This document shows, piece after piece, positions 6,661 through 15,734 of a DNA stretch of 64,000 nt. The first letter of the stretch is position 1; every line of letters begins with the position of its first letter. The translations under genes and the position numbers were made by a program. The DNA lies in assembly GCA_017458065.1 (NCBI GenBank), contig JAFTGD010000038.1:62001-126000 (forward strand), given 5' to 3'. The stretch is from Oscillospiraceae bacterium (GTDB taxonomy: Bacteria > Bacillota > Clostridia > Oscillospirales > Oscillospiraceae). Below the pieces are notes generated by a model. The model was not told the DNA's origin and ran no database searches. It was given only the letters and a program-made list of their open reading frames with translations.

Positions 6661-8613
6661 TCAGTTGATCTTCAGCTCTTCCCAGAGGGTGTTGACCAGA
6701 TCAAGGGTCTGGCTGTCGAGGTTGCGGTAGGCAAACTCGTTGAACTTCTCTGCAAACTGGTCCAGGTCGGGGTAGAGGATCTCCATGGCCTCTTCGCCCA
6801 TCTCCTCGGCGTAGTCCTCGTTTTCATAGACCAGCCGGTTGGGGCAGCCGTACATGATGTACTCGGCGTTGGCGATGGCAGGCTCCTCCTCCAGCATGTA
6901 GTTGATGAAGGCTTCGGCCAGCTCCTTCTGCTGGCAGCAGCTGGGGATGCACATGGCGTCGATGAAGTAGTTGGTGCGCTCCGGAACATAGAACTGCAGG
7001 TCCACCGTGTCCGCCTCGCTGTCCACCATGGTGAAGTAGTCCCCGGCGTAATAGGACGCGATGGCAGCCTCGCCGGACTCCATCATGTTATAGATCTCGT
7101 CCATGACATAGCTCTTGACCAGCGGCTGCTGCGCTTTGAGCTCCTCCAGCGCTGCGCGCCACTCGGCGGGATCGGTGTTGTTCACGTCCAGACCAAGCTT
7201 GTACTGTGCCGTGGCGAAAGCGTCGCGCGAGTTGTTGAACTGCAGGATGTTGCCGCGGTATTTTTCGTTCCACAGCAGATCCCAGTCGCCGGTATCTTCT
7301 TCGTCTACCTGCTCTGCGTCCCAGATCACGCCGACAAAGCTGTAGGTGTAGGGCACGGTGTACAGATCCTCCGGGTCGTAATACAGCCCGCGGAAGCTCT
7401 CCCCGATGCATTCGTCATAGTTCGGGATGTTGTCCTTGTCCAGCGGCAGCAGCATGCCCTCTTCCCGCATCCGGGCGATCATATAGTCCGAGGGGATAAT
7501 GACGTCATAGCTCACGGCTCCGCTTGCGATCTTTGAGTACATGTCCTCATTGGAGGCGAAGGTCGAGTAGTTGACCTCCACCTCTGAGCCGTAGTTCTCT
7601 TTGTACCACTTCTCAAAGCCCTTGATCGTGTTGAAGCTGTCCTCAGACCCGTCGGAGATATACTCGCCCCAGTTGTAGACGTTCAGAACCGGCCGGTCCG
7701 GTGCGCCGATGATCATCACTGCGATCATCCCGGCGGCCAGCACGACGCCGATCCCGCCCGCAATGCGAAGACGCTTTTTCTGCTCGGCTGTGCGGACCTT
7801 CTTCTCGGGACGCTCCACGCCGGGGGCGGTGGTGTCGATGAGGTTGGACATGATGAGCAGCGCCAGGATCGTGAAGAAGATGATTGTCGACAGCGCGTAC
7901 ATCTTCGGCGTCACCGTCTTCTTCGTCATGTTATAAATCCGGATCGGCAGCGTCTCAAAACCGTTGCCGCTGGTGAAGTAGCTGATGACAAAGTCGTCCA
8001 GGCTCAGCGTGAAGGCCATGATCAGCCCCGTCACGATGCCCGGCATGATCTCCGGGATCTCCACCTTCAAGAAGGCCTTTAAGGGCGTGCAGCCCAGATC
8101 CATTGCCGCCTCCGGAAGACTGCTGTCCATCTGCTGCAGCTTCGGCAGCACCTGCAGGATCACGTAGGGGAGGCAGAAGGTGATATGGGCGATCAGCATC
8201 GTCCAGAAGTTCAGACTCGTGGCCGCGCCGAACAGCCTTCCCACGAACACGAACATCAGCATCAGAGAGATACCCGTGATGATATCGGGGTTGATCATCG
8301 GGATGTTGGTCACGGTGTCATAGGCGAGACGCAGGTAACGGCTTCTCAGCCGGTGGATCCCCACCGCGGCCGCCGTCCCCATCACGGTGGAGACCACTGC
8401 CGCCGTGATGGCCAGCAGCAGCGTGTTGCGCACCGCGCCCAAGGTCTCGGCGTCCCGGAACAGCTCTCTGTACCAGTACAGCGAACCGCCCTGCATCACG
8501 CTCAGGCTCTTAGACGCGTTGAAGGAGAACACCAGCAGAATCACAATCGGCGCGAACAGAAACACCAGGATCAGCGCCGTATAAATCTTTGCAGATAATT
8601 TTATCGTAAACAC
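6661..8613 (-). CDS. potCD: Fused spermidine/putrescine permease PotC and substrate-binding protein PotD
   Basis: 650 residues in two parts. Residues 1 to ~265 are a six-TM PotC-type permease with the EAA loop (MDLGCTPLKAFLKVEIPEIMPG) that contacts the ATPase. A charged linker leads to a seventh TM (~283-305), then residues ~310-650 form a PotD-type solute receptor beginning LNVYNWGEYISDGSED, the usual mature PotD start. The extra TM puts the receptor outside the cell and replaces the lipid anchor, so no lipobox is needed. Start is GTG at 8613, 26 bp after potB. Last gene of potA-potB-potCD. Such fusions are known in Firmicutes. Polyamine import is the expected role. Confidence 0.9.
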   Translation of the reverse strand: MFTIKLSAKIYTALILVFLFAPIVILLVFSFNASKSLSVMQGGSLYWYRELFRDAETLGAVRNTLLLAITAAVVSTVMGTAAAVGIHRLRSRYLRLAYDTVTNIPMINPDIITGISLMLMFVFVGRLFGAATSLNFWTMLIAHITFCLPYVILQVLPKLQQMDSSLPEAAMDLGCTPLKAFLKVEIPEIMPGIVTGLIMAFTLSLDDFVISYFTSGNGFETLPIRIYNMTKKTVTPKMYALSTIIFFTILALLIMSNLIDTTAPGVERPEKKVRTAEQKKRLRIAGGIGVVLAAGMIAVMIIGAPDRPVLNVYNWGEYISDGSEDSFNTIKGFEKWYKENYGSEVEVNYSTFASNEDMYSKIASGAVSYDVIIPSDYMIARMREEGMLLPLDKDNIPNYDECIGESFRGLYYDPEDLYTVPYTYSFVGVIWDAEQVDEEDTGDWDLLWNEKYRGNILQFNNSRDAFATAQYKLGLDVNNTDPAEWRAALEELKAQQPLVKSYVMDEIYNMMESGEAAIASYYAGDYFTMVDSEADTVDLQFYVPERTNYFIDAMCIPSCCQQKELAEAFINYMLEEEPAIANAEYIMYGCPNRLVYENEDYAEEMGEEAMEILYPDLDQFAEKFNEFAYRNLDSQTLDLVNTLWEELKIN

Positions 8614-8639
8614 CTACCTTCTATAACGGCTGAAAGACC

Positions 8640-9500
8640 TTATACGAAGGCCCTCTTGTTGGCATACCGCTGCATCAGCGCCATGCACACCAGCAGCACC
8701 ACCATCAGCAGCAGCGCGATCGCCGCGGCAAAGTGCAGGTTGTTGGCCACATACTGCCCCTCGATCGCGTCGCCGATGAGGTAGAACTTTCCGTTGCCCA
8801 GCTTCTGCGAGATGTAGAAGGTGCTGATCGAAGGGATCAGGACCATCGTCACACCCGAGATCACCCCGGGCAGGCTCAGCGGGAAGATCACCCGTCTCAG
8901 CACGTTCCAGCCGTTGCAGCCCAGATCCCTTGCGGCTTCCACCAGCTTCATGTCCAGCTTGGCCATCACGGAATAGATCGGCAGGATCATGTACGGGAAG
9001 TAGTCGTAGACCATCCCGATCACCACAGCCGTCTCTGTCCCGATGATGTGGACCGGACCCAGACCGATCTTCGCCAGCAAGCCGTTCAGAATACCGGTGT
9101 CCTGCAGGATCGTCATCCACGCGTAGGTACGGATCAGAAAGTTCATCCACATCGGGATCATAATGAGCGTGATGAGGATTTTCTGGGTCCGGTCCGAGGC
9201 CCGCGAGAGAATGTAGGCGATCGGATAGCCCAGCAGAAGGCAGATCGCCGTCGAGATGATGGCCAGCTTCAGAGACCGCCAGAAAATCAGCAGATAGGTA
9301 TGCACCGTAGCTCCGCCCACCGTCGAGGTCGCCGTGAAAAACCTTGTCACGTTCTCCGTCGTAAAGCGGAAGGAGGAATCCGTAAACGCGTAGTATGCCA
9401 CAAAGAACAGCGGCACCACGATAAAGATCATGCTCCACACCCCGTAGGGCGCCAGCACCGCCCGCCTCACGGCGGCCAGGCCTTTGTTTTCTTTTCTCAC
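8640..9500 (-). CDS. potB: Spermidine/putrescine ABC transporter permease PotB
   Basis: 286 residues with six predicted membrane helices. The coupling loop [21 protein letters not shown] (read in two pieces around residue 190) is the EAA motif that docks on the PotA ATPase. It forms the heterodimeric channel with the PotC half of the following fusion. Its GTG start at 9500 overlaps the potA stop (GTGA junction), implying translational coupling. The N-terminus [21 protein letters not shown] is cytosolic. The substrate is inferred from gene content; putrescine, spermidine or a mixture cannot be separated from sequence. Confidence 0.9.
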   Translation of the reverse strand: MRKENKGLAAVRRAVLAPYGVWSMIFIVVPLFFVAYYAFTDSSFRFTTENVTRFFTATSTVGGATVHTYLLIFWRSLKLAIISTAICLLLGYPIAYILSRASDRTQKILITLIMIPMWMNFLIRTYAWMTILQDTGILNGLLAKIGLGPVHIIGTETAVVIGMVYDYFPYMILPIYSVMAKLDMKLVEAARDLGCNGWNVLRRVIFPLSLPGVISGVTMVLIPSISTFYISQKLGNGKFYLIGDAIEGQYVANNLHFAAAIALLLMVVLLVCMALMQRYANKRAFV

Positions 9501-10618
9501 TCTTCCTCCACCTCAGCTTCCGCGTCGCTCAGCTCGTCAAACTCGTTGGAGAAGCTGCTGTAATCACCGAACATCCCCGAGTATTTGGACTTCTTCATGA
9601 TCTGGATCGCGTCCGGTTCGATGTACAGGCCGATGTGCTCGTCCACGTCCACAAAGTCCGTCGTCTGGATCATCCACTTGAAGCCCTGCACGTCCACGAT
9701 GATCTCATAGTGTACCCCAAGGAAGGTGACACCCGTCACCACGCCGCGCAGCATGCCTTTCTCTTCGGGGACGATATCCACGTCCTCCGGCCGCACCACC
9801 ACGTCCACCGGCTCGTTTTTGCCGAATCCCGCATCCACGCACTCGAACACATGCCCGTGGAACCGGACCTTCCGGTCCTCCAGCATCACGCCGTTGAGGA
9901 TGTTTGATTCCCCGATAAAGTCCGCTACAAACGCATTCTGCGGTTCGTTGTAGATGTCCACGGGAGTCCCGATCTGCTGGATCTTGCCCTCTGCCATGAC
10001 CACGACGGTATCGGACATACTCAGCGCCTCTTCCTGATCGTGCGTCACGAAGATGAAGGTGATCCCGGAAGCCCTCTGGATCTTGTGCAGCTCCAGCTGC
10101 ATGTCCTTGCGCAGTTTTGCGTCCAGAGCAGCAAGAGGCTCGTCCAGAAGAAGCACCTTCGGTCTCGAGACCAGAGCTCTCGCAATGGCCACGCGCTGCT
10201 GCTGTCCGCCGGAGAGGGAGGTCACAGAGCGCTTTTCAAAGCCCTCCAGCGCCACCAGCTTCAGCATCTCGTGCACCTGGGTGTCGATCTCGTCGTTCGG
10301 GGCCTTTTTTACCCGCAGGGGGAAGGCGATGTTTTCATACACGTTCAGATGAGGGAAGAGAGCATAGCGCTGAAACACGGTGTTGACATTCCGTTTGTGG
10401 GGCGGAAGCGACAGCAGATCCTCTCCGAGGAAGGTCACGGTGCCGCTGTCAGGCTGCTCGAAGCCCGCAATAATCCGGAGAGTGGTCGTCTTGCCGCAGC
10501 CGCTGGGCCCCAGCAGAGTGATAAACTCATTGTCATAGATATCCAGATCGATATGATCCAGAACGACGTCTCCGTCAAAACTCTTTGTGATACCCTTCAG
10601 CTCGATGATTTTTCTCAT
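9497..10618 (-). CDS. potA: Spermidine/putrescine ABC transporter ATPase PotA
   Basis: 373 residues. Walker [10 protein letters not shown] is at 37-45, the Q-loop and signature LSGGQQQR at about 136-143, Walker [13 protein letters not shown] next, and the switch His in [16 protein letters not shown]-terminal TOBE-type domain (about 280-350) is typical of polyamine importers. The frame can be read further upstream to 10657, but that part runs through the terminator hairpin; GAGGAGGGCACC directly before the ATG at 10618 fixes the start. First gene of the operon. Expression is probably conditional because an intrinsic terminator lies just 13-45 nt upstream of the start. Confidence 0.92.
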   Translation of the reverse strand: MRKIIELKGITKSFDGDVVLDHIDLDIYDNEFITLLGPSGCGKTTTLRIIAGFEQPDSGTVTFLGEDLLSLPPHKRNVNTVFQRYALFPHLNVYENIAFPLRVKKAPNDEIDTQVHEMLKLVALEGFEKRSVTSLSGGQQQRVAIARALVSRPKVLLLDEPLAALDAKLRKDMQLELHKIQRASGITFIFVTHDQEEALSMSDTVVVMAEGKIQQIGTPVDIYNEPQNAFVADFIGESNILNGVMLEDRKVRFHGHVFECVDAGFGKNEPVDVVVRPEDVDIVPEEKGMLRGVVTGVTFLGVHYEIIVDVQGFKWMIQTTDFVDVDEHIGLYIEPDAIQIMKKSKYSGMFGDYSSFSNEFDELSDAEAEVEEE

Positions 10619-10631
10619 GGTGCCCTCCTCA

Positions 10632-10663
10632 GTAAAAAAGACTGCATGCACAAGCATACAGTC
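10632..10663 (-). terminator. Intrinsic terminator within the potA leader
   Basis: GACTGTATGC (10663-10654, minus strand) pairs with GCATGCAGTC (10649-10640) through ten pairs including one G-U, with a 4-nt loop, followed by TTTTTT (10639-10634). It sits between the pot promoter and the potA ribosome site, so it must be bypassed for potABCD expression. Confidence 0.85.
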
Positions 10664-10949
10664 CTTGTTGGAATCAGGGTATATAAAAAGACCCCAATTG
10701 GCTACAGAGCTCTCTTATCAGCGAAGATAGACCTACTCTTATTGACCATTTCACAAGTTTGCATGCTTGACAGCACTGGTTTATAGTTACCAACTTATAA
10801 AACTTGAGCTTTTAACTCAATCAATAAGGCAACCCAAGGTTGCCGCCCGCATCACAGCGGGATTCGGCGTTCGACCCGGCTGTCCGTGTGGCCTTGGCTG
10901 CTTCCGCAGCGGTCGTATCTTGCTTCGGATAAACTTGATCCAATTGAGA
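10664..10949 (-). promoter_or_regulatory. Structured untranslated leader of potABCD (candidate riboswitch/attenuator)
   Basis: The transcript from the promoter at 10956-10984 runs about 330 nt before potA and has no convincing reading frame. Local hairpins are seen: GCTGC/GCAGC with a four-base loop (10897-10910), CCCGC/GCGGG (10846-10861) and GGCAACC/GGTTGCC (10828-10844). CCTTGG at 10892-10897 can alternatively pair with CCAAGG at 10834-10839, which would break the third hairpin. The leader ends in the terminator at 10632-10663. I do not recognise it as FMN, TPP, SAM, lysine, cobalamin, glycine, guanidine or T-box type. Confidence 0.55.
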
Positions 10950-10955
10950 CAATTA

Positions 10956-10984
10956 ATATTAGCAAGATTTGATTTCAGTGTCAA
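10956..10984 (-). promoter_or_regulatory. Promoter of the potABCD leader
   Basis: On the minus strand: TTGACA (10984-10979), a 17-bp spacer and TAATAT (10961-10956). This is close to the consensus. The predicted start is near 10949, about 330 nt upstream of potA. Confidence 0.8.
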
Positions 10985-11078
10985 GTGATTTTTTGCATAT
11001 ATTTTAGGGCTTGTACCTTCCGCTGTTTCGTGGTATTTTATTAAAAATCTTGTTGATTGGAAGAAGGCTTAAAAGAAT

Positions 11079-12143
11079 ATGAAAATCGTAGTTCTGGGCG
11101 GCGGAATCAGTACGGAACGGCACGTCGCGCTCGTGACGGCGACATCGGCCTGTCTGGCCCTGAGACGCCGCGGCCATCAGGCGATCTTTGTGGATCTTTT
11201 TCTCGGCCTTGAAAACTATAACAAGCCGCTGGAAGAGGCGTTTCTGGAACCGGACGGCCTCTGCGGCGATGTCGCGATTGAGAAGCAGGAGCCCGATCTG
11301 GACGCGGTATGGAAGAGCAGAAGCTACCGGAGCAGCGGACACCTGGGAAAATACGTCCCCGAGATCTGCGCCATGGCAGACTGTGTCTTCCTCGGGCTCC
11401 ACGGGAAAGACGGGGAGGACGGTAAGATCCAGGCGCTACTGGAACTGATCGGCGTCCCGTATACGGGTTCCGGTCCGCTCTCCAGCGCGATCGCCATGGA
11501 CAAGGCGATGACCAAGCGTGTGCTGCGTGAGAGCGGGCTGAATATCCCGGCATGGAGAGAACTGTATTATCAAGAAGAGGACATCCCCCGTCTCACGGAA
11601 GAACTGCCGGTGCCCTGCGCCGTCAAGGTCATCAACGGCGGAAGCTCCATCGGCGTCGAACTGCCGGAAACCCGGGAGGCACTGCGCGGCGCGCTGCACA
11701 GACTGCTGAAGTACGGGAACCACGTGATCGTGGAAGACAAGATCTACGGACGGGAACTGACCGTCCCGGTATTGGACGGGCGCGCGCTCAGCCCGATCGA
11801 GATCATCTCTCCCGACGGAGAGTTCAATTATGTGGCCAAGTACCAGAATGGCGCGGACGGCGGAGCACAGGAAATCTGCCCAGCACAGAACCTGAGCAAA
11901 GAGGCGGAACGGAAGCTCCGTGAGGCCGCCGAGACCGTACAGCGGGAACTGAACTTGAAGGTCTATTCCAGATCGGATTTCATCCTCGATGCGGATGGGA
12001 AAGCCTGGTTCCTGGAAGTCAATACGCTGCCCGGCATGACGCCGAACAGCCTCATTCCCCGTGCGGCCCGCGTGGAAGGAATGAGCTATGATGAGCTCTG
12101 CGAAAAGATCGTGATGCTTTCCTTCCGGGAAGAGCGCGGATGA
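11079..12143 (+). CDS. ddl: D-alanine--D-alanine ligase
   Basis: 354 residues. ATP-grasp ligase making the D-Ala-D-Ala dipeptide for peptidoglycan in the cytosol. The N-terminus VVLGGGISTERHVAL is the family's GG-x-S-x-E start, LHGKDGEDGKIQALLELIG the conserved H-G-x-G-E-D-G-x-x-Q loop, SAIAMDKAMTK the substrate-binding region, and EVNTLPGMTPNS the Mg/ATP site near the C-terminus. EFNYVAKY in the omega-loop region contains Tyr, as in D-Ala rather than D-lactate ligases, though this is weak evidence. Start ATG 11079 follows AAGAAGG. It is divergent from pot, about 130 bp from that promoter. Confidence 0.92.
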   Translation: MKIVVLGGGISTERHVALVTATSACLALRRRGHQAIFVDLFLGLENYNKPLEEAFLEPDGLCGDVAIEKQEPDLDAVWKSRSYRSSGHLGKYVPEICAMADCVFLGLHGKDGEDGKIQALLELIGVPYTGSGPLSSAIAMDKAMTKRVLRESGLNIPAWRELYYQEEDIPRLTEELPVPCAVKVINGGSSIGVELPETREALRGALHRLLKYGNHVIVEDKIYGRELTVPVLDGRALSPIEIISPDGEFNYVAKYQNGADGGAQEICPAQNLSKEAERKLREAAETVQRELNLKVYSRSDFILDADGKAWFLEVNTLPGMTPNSLIPRAARVEGMSYDELCEKIVMLSFREERG

Positions 12144-12244
12144 GCCGTGATGTTCACAATTTCTTGATGTATTGACCCGGGGATATGAGTAAAATAATCC
12201 ACGGATTGTAAGCAAAGCGCAAGCATCGTGAAGGTGAGCATTCA

Positions 12245-12649
12245 ATGAGGGATAAACTGCTGCAATTTATGATCGGACGGAACGGGAATGATGAGCTGAA
12301 CCGTTTCCTGCTGATGACGGATATGGTTCTGATTCTGCTGTCTCTGATTTTCAGAGACGGAATCGGGCGTATTCTGCCTCCGATTGTGCTTGTTTTGCTT
12401 GGCCTGACCTACTACCGGATGCTGTCCCGCGATCTGATCCGCCGCGGGGATGAGAACAGCCGTTTTCTCCGCTATCGGGAGAGCGTTTACAGCGCGATAC
12501 GGATCCGGAAGGAACAGTGGGTGCAGCGCAAGGAATACAAGTTTCTTCGCTGTCCGGCCTGCAAGGCAACGCTGCGTGTTCCGAAAGGCCGCGGCAAAAT
12601 CAAGATCGTCTGCAGAAAGTGCGGCAACTCCTTTATGGGGAAGTCCTGA
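12245..12649 (+). CDS. Membrane-anchored zinc-ribbon protein
   Basis: 134 residues. Two hydrophobic helices (about 20-60) are followed by a basic segment and a C-terminal zinc ribbon with two CxxC pairs (CPAC about 103, CRKC about 123). Start ATG 12245 has GAAGGTGAG before it. The stop abuts the start of the next gene. Zinc ribbons of this kind with a DUF5685 protein and a J-domain protein form a recurrent Clostridia gene set. The role is unknown. The ribbon probably binds protein or nucleic acid at the cytosolic face of the membrane. Confidence 0.7.
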   Translation: MRDKLLQFMIGRNGNDELNRFLLMTDMVLILLSLIFRDGIGRILPPIVLVLLGLTYYRMLSRDLIRRGDENSRFLRYRESVYSAIRIRKEQWVQRKEYKFLRCPACKATLRVPKGRGKIKIVCRKCGNSFMGKS

Positions 12650-13498
12650 ATGTTCGGATACCTGACCGCAGACCGCGGCCATCTGACCCCGGAAGAAGAC
12701 AGCCGGTACCGCGCCGCCTACTGCGGCCTCTGCCGCAGCCTGCGGAGCCGCTGGGGCAGTCATTCCGGGCTGACGCTGAACTATGACCAGTGTTTTCTGA
12801 TCCTGCTGCTGCAGTCGCTCTACGAGGCGGAAGAGCAGAGCGGGGATGAGACCTGCATCGCCCATCCGCTGAAGTCGCATGCCTGGTGGCAGAGCAGATA
12901 TACCGACTACGGTGCGGATATGAACATCGCACTGAGCTATCTGAAGCTGAGGGACAACTGGGAAGACGATGGCAGTCTTGCGGCACTGACCGGGTCCGCG
13001 GCGTTCAGGTACTCGTTTGAAGCCGTCTCGGCGCGCTATCCGAGACAGTGTGAAGCCATGGACCGATCCATCCGGGACCTGCGCGCGATCGAAAAGGAGA
13101 AAAGGGAAGACCCTGACGCAGCGGCGGAGACCTTCGCAATGATGATGGCGGAGGTTTTTGTATACTCGGAGGACCGCTGGAGCGCTGTGCTGAGGCAGTT
13201 TGGAGCCGCGCTCGGACGCTTCCTCTATATCATGGATGCCTGTGTGGACCTGGATGAGGACGCGATCCGGGGACATTATAACCCCTTCCGGCGTTATTAC
13301 GGCCTGACCGATAACGGCAGCCGCTTTGATGATATTCTGCGGATGATCCTGGGGGAATGTCTGTTTTATTTTGACAAGCTCCCGCTGGTGACGGACGCCG
13401 GCATCCTGAAAAACATCCTCTGCTATGGCCTGTGGACGCAGTTTGATAAAAAATACAACATGAGCAGGAACAACTCCAATGGTATCGAATCCGTATAA
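12650..13498 (+). CDS. DUF5685 family protein
   Basis: 282 residues, starting with ATG immediately after the upstream stop codon. The N-terminus [20 protein letters not shown] followed by YCGLCRSL is characteristic of DUF5685, with a CxxC pair that may bind metal. Further acidic and His positions ([26 protein letters not shown]) suggest a metal-binding helical bundle. No signal or TM is visible. It is coupled to the zinc-ribbon gene before it and overlaps the J-domain gene by 20 bp. I infer a joint role in folding or maturation of a client protein; the function is not known. Confidence 0.75.
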   Translation: MFGYLTADRGHLTPEEDSRYRAAYCGLCRSLRSRWGSHSGLTLNYDQCFLILLLQSLYEAEEQSGDETCIAHPLKSHAWWQSRYTDYGADMNIALSYLKLRDNWEDDGSLAALTGSAAFRYSFEAVSARYPRQCEAMDRSIRDLRAIEKEKREDPDAAAETFAMMMAEVFVYSEDRWSAVLRQFGAALGRFLYIMDACVDLDEDAIRGHYNPFRRYYGLTDNGSRFDDILRMILGECLFYFDKLPLVTDAGILKNILCYGLWTQFDKKYNMSRNNSNGIESV

Positions 13499-14156
13499 GG
13501 TCCTCGGCGTTTCTCCGGATGCCAGCGATGAGGAAATCAAAAAGGCATACCGCGAACTGACAAAAAAATACCACCCGGACCTGAATCCCGGTGACGAACA
13601 TGCCGCGCAGATGATGAACGATGTGAATGCCGCCTATGACCAGATCAAGAACGGGACAGCGGCACAGCAGGGGCCGAGCGCCGGGGCTTATCAGTACCAG
13701 CAGTACGCGGATCCCTTCAACACGTACCGCGATCCCTGGGGCGGGACCTGGTACAGCTGGCAGCAGTCTGCGCAGCAGCAGCGGACAGAACGCAACGAGT
13801 ACACCGCTGCGAAAAACTACATCCGAAACGGCATGTACAAGGAAGCGCTCAACGCGCTGTCCTCGGTTCCGGTGTCCGAGCGTGACGGAAAGTGGTACTA
13901 CCTCTGCGCCGGTGCGAACATGCACCTCGGCAATAAGATTGCGGCCCTGGACGCCGCAAAGCGCGCGGTGGAGATCGAGCCGGACAACGAAGAATACCGG
14001 CGCCTTCTGGAACAGCTGCAGAGCGGCGGGGACTTCTATGACAACTACCGTGTGAACTACACCAGCGGTCTCCGCACCGACAGGCTGTGTTTGACGCTGT
14101 GCGCGGCGAACATGTGTCTCGGTCCGCTCTGCCGTACCGGCGTCATCTGCTGCTGA
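13479..14156 (+). CDS. J-domain (DnaJ-like) protein with cysteine-rich tail
   Basis: 225 residues. The J domain occupies residues ~4-60, with the HPD tripeptide at 32-34 ([10 protein letters not shown]), which stimulates DnaK ATPase. A Gln/Tyr-rich linker follows, then a TPR-like helical segment (~108-170; [37 protein letters not shown]). The last ~25 residues are hydrophobic and Cys-rich ([16 protein letters not shown] and CC at the end), perhaps a metal site or membrane-associated. It lacks the G/F and zinc-finger regions of canonical DnaJ, so it is a specialised co-chaperone. It overlaps the DUF5685 gene, and a terminator follows. Confidence 0.8.
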   Translation: MVSNPYKVLGVSPDASDEEIKKAYRELTKKYHPDLNPGDEHAAQMMNDVNAAYDQIKNGTAAQQGPSAGAYQYQQYADPFNTYRDPWGGTWYSWQQSAQQQRTERNEYTAAKNYIRNGMYKEALNALSSVPVSERDGKWYYLCAGANMHLGNKIAALDAAKRAVEIEPDNEEYRRLLEQLQSGGDFYDNYRVNYTSGLRTDRLCLTLCAANMCLGPLCRTGVICC

Positions 14157-14159
14157 TAT

Positions 14160-14192
14160 AACAGCCTCGACCTTGAAGGTCGGGGCTGTTTT
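14160..14192 (+). terminator. Terminator after the J-domain gene
   Basis: A 14-bp stem (14160-14173 with 14177-14190) with a 3-nt loop ends in a TTTT run. It overlaps the last codons of the convergent SLOG gene. Confidence 0.8.
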
Positions 14193-14704
14193 CAATAGGA
14201 TGATTCGATATCGAGGATGATGGTCCGGACGCCGCTGCGCTCCGCGTAAAGAATCGTGTTCATGGTCCCGCTGCTGCGGCCGTTGAAGCAGGCGAGGAGC
14301 AGAGAAGAAGAATCGATCATGTATTCGTTCCGCCTCATCATGCAGCCGGGCGTATAAGTGTGGGAGACATAAGTGACCTTGTCGCACTGCTTCAGCAGCT
14401 CAGAGTATCGCTTTTGCTGGGCATGGGTCCACTTCTCCGCCTGGCTTTCACAGGGGACCGCGGCCTCCAGCGTGATGTCCGGGTGAGAAGCCTTCATGGC
14501 GAGCACGGCCTCGGCGAAGTAGGTGTCGCAGCCGGTGGCCATGCCGCAGATATAATGCCGATAGCCGGACTCGTAGATCCCTTCCAGAGACGCGGCGATC
14601 TGCTCTTTCAGGGAAAGACAGCGCGGGTCGCTCTCGTTCACTTTCCAGGGCAGCCGGACCGGGCGATGCCCGGTAAAACAGCAGGTGGTTTCTCTTTCGC
14701 CCAT
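14192..14704 (-). CDS. SLOG family protein (YpsA/DUF1273-like)
   Basis: 170 residues with a Rossmann-like SLOG (SMF/DprA-LOG) fold. CCFTGHRPVRLPW starts the domain, GMATGCDTYFAEAVL is the nucleotide-binding glycine segment, and PGCMMRRNEYMIDSSSLLLACF is the second conserved block. YpsA-like members are known to affect cell division and surface traits in Firmicutes, and the fold is thought to bind nucleotides or NAD/ADP-ribose-type ligands. The actual ligand is unknown here. It is a lone gene, convergent with the J-domain gene. Confidence 0.8.
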   Translation of the reverse strand: MGERETTCCFTGHRPVRLPWKVNESDPRCLSLKEQIAASLEGIYESGYRHYICGMATGCDTYFAEAVLAMKASHPDITLEAAVPCESQAEKWTHAQQKRYSELLKQCDKVTYVSHTYTPGCMMRRNEYMIDSSSLLLACFNGRSSGTMNTILYAERSGVRTIILDIESSY

Positions 14705-14756
14705 ACGGTCCTCCGGATCAGATTTCTTGAGTCAAGTATAAACTGCATTTGAGGGC

Positions 14757-14785
14757 TTGTCAAATGCAAGATCAGGTGCTATAAT
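14757..14785 (+). promoter_or_regulatory. Promoter of the FMN riboswitch / ribU transcript
   Basis: TTGTCA (14757-14762), a 17-bp spacer and TATAAT (14780-14785). The start falls near 14792, exactly at the 5' edge of the riboswitch. Confidence 0.8.
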
Positions 14786-14791
14786 GCAAAC

Positions 14792-14900
14792 ATCTTCAGG
14801 GCAGGGTGTAATTCCCGACCGGCGGTAAAGTCCGCGAGCCGAAAGGCATGATCCGGTGTGATTCCGGGACCGACAGTAGAGTCTGGATGGAAGAAGATGG
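14792..14900 (+). promoter_or_regulatory. FMN riboswitch (RFN element)
   Basis: Contains the RFN hallmarks: TCTTCAGGGCAGGGTG at the 5' side, ATTCCCGACCGGCGGT, GAGCCGAAAGGC-type arm, and GACAGTAGAGTCTGGATG near the 3' side, closed by the complementary GAAGA end (5' TCTTC). FMN binding should favour the terminator at 14937-14967 and so reduce riboflavin transporter synthesis. Confidence 0.93.
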
Positions 14901-14936
14901 AGAAGTCCATAGTTTTCCTTGCCCTCATTTTTTGAG

Positions 14937-14967
14937 CCTGAAGATTCGTCTTCAGGTATTTTTCTTT
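14937..14967 (+). terminator. Riboswitch-controlled terminator
   Basis: CCTGAAGA (14937-14944), TTCG loop, TCTTCAGG (14949-14956), then TATTTTTCTTT. It lies between the RFN aptamer and ribU and is the expression platform. Confidence 0.85.
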
Positions 14968-14981
14968 ATGGAGGGAAAAAC

Positions 14982-15647
14982 ATGAAAGAAAGCAAAATGT
15001 CCACGCGCTACATGGCGGCAGTCGCCATGTTCGCAGCCGTCTCCTTCGTGGCGGTGCTGATCAGCAAGGTGATCCCCAATGTGGCGGGATTTCTGAGCTA
15101 CGAGCCCAAAGATGCCGTGATCGTGATCGCGGGGCTGCTCTACGGGCCTATGACAAGTGTGCTGATCTCGGTGATCGTATCTTTTATTGAGATGATCACC
15201 ATCAGCACCACAGGGCCTTACGGACTGCTGATGAACATCGTCTCCACCTGCGCCTTCGCAGTTCCGGCGGCGTGGTTCTATCAGAAGCACCGCACCCAAA
15301 AGGACGCGGTCATCGGGCTCGGATTCGGCGTTGCGACCATGGTCGTTGCCATGCTGCTCTGGAACTATATTATCACGCCTTTCTATATGGGCGTCCCGCG
15401 CGCTACGGTTGCAGGCATGCTGATGACGGTCTTCCTGCCCTTCAACCTGGTGAAAGGCGGCATCAACGCGGGCCTGACCCTGCTGCTCTACAAACCGGTG
15501 GTGAACGCCCTGAGAAAGGCACATCTGGCCGAGCCGAGCAAGAGCGGTACGGAAAAAGGGCATTTCAGCGCGGGCTTTACGCTGTTTGCACTGGCTGTCC
15601 TGATCACCTTTGTGCTTCTGTTCCTCGTGCTGATCGGCGTGATCTGA
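14982..15647 (+). CDS. ribU: ECF riboflavin transporter S component RibU
   Basis: 221 residues with about six membrane helices. The N-terminal TRYMAAVAMFAAVSF matches the Ala-rich TM1 motif by which S components dock onto EcfT, and PKDAVIVIAGLLYGP and EMITISTTGPYGLLMN are typical RibU segments. It binds riboflavin outside the cell and works with the EcfA/A'/T energising module, which is not in this window. A C-terminal extra helix (about 190-221) extends past the usual ~190 residues. Start ATG 14982 has GGAGGG. The FMN riboswitch directly upstream supports riboflavin over other vitamins. Confidence 0.9.
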   Translation: MKESKMSTRYMAAVAMFAAVSFVAVLISKVIPNVAGFLSYEPKDAVIVIAGLLYGPMTSVLISVIVSFIEMITISTTGPYGLLMNIVSTCAFAVPAAWFYQKHRTQKDAVIGLGFGVATMVVAMLLWNYIITPFYMGVPRATVAGMLMTVFLPFNLVKGGINAGLTLLLYKPVVNALRKAHLAEPSKSGTEKGHFSAGFTLFALAVLITFVLLFLVLIGVI

Positions 15648-15676
15648 ATATTATTCAATCCCGATTTAAAAATAAC

Positions 15677-15705
15677 TTGACAATCGACCGGGTTTGGTCT
15701 ATATT
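15677..15705 (+). promoter_or_regulatory. Promoter of the aromatic amino-acid operon
   Basis: TTGACA (15677-15682), a 17-bp spacer and TATATT (15700-15705). Predicted start near 15712, followed by the leader peptide gene. Confidence 0.85.
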
Positions 15706-15734
15706 ACTTGCAGTTCCGATCTGGAGGAATATTT

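Noticed and set aside
10040-10786. 248-residue plus-strand frame across potA and its leader
   Set aside because: Antisense to clear PotA motifs and to the leader; no ribosome site.
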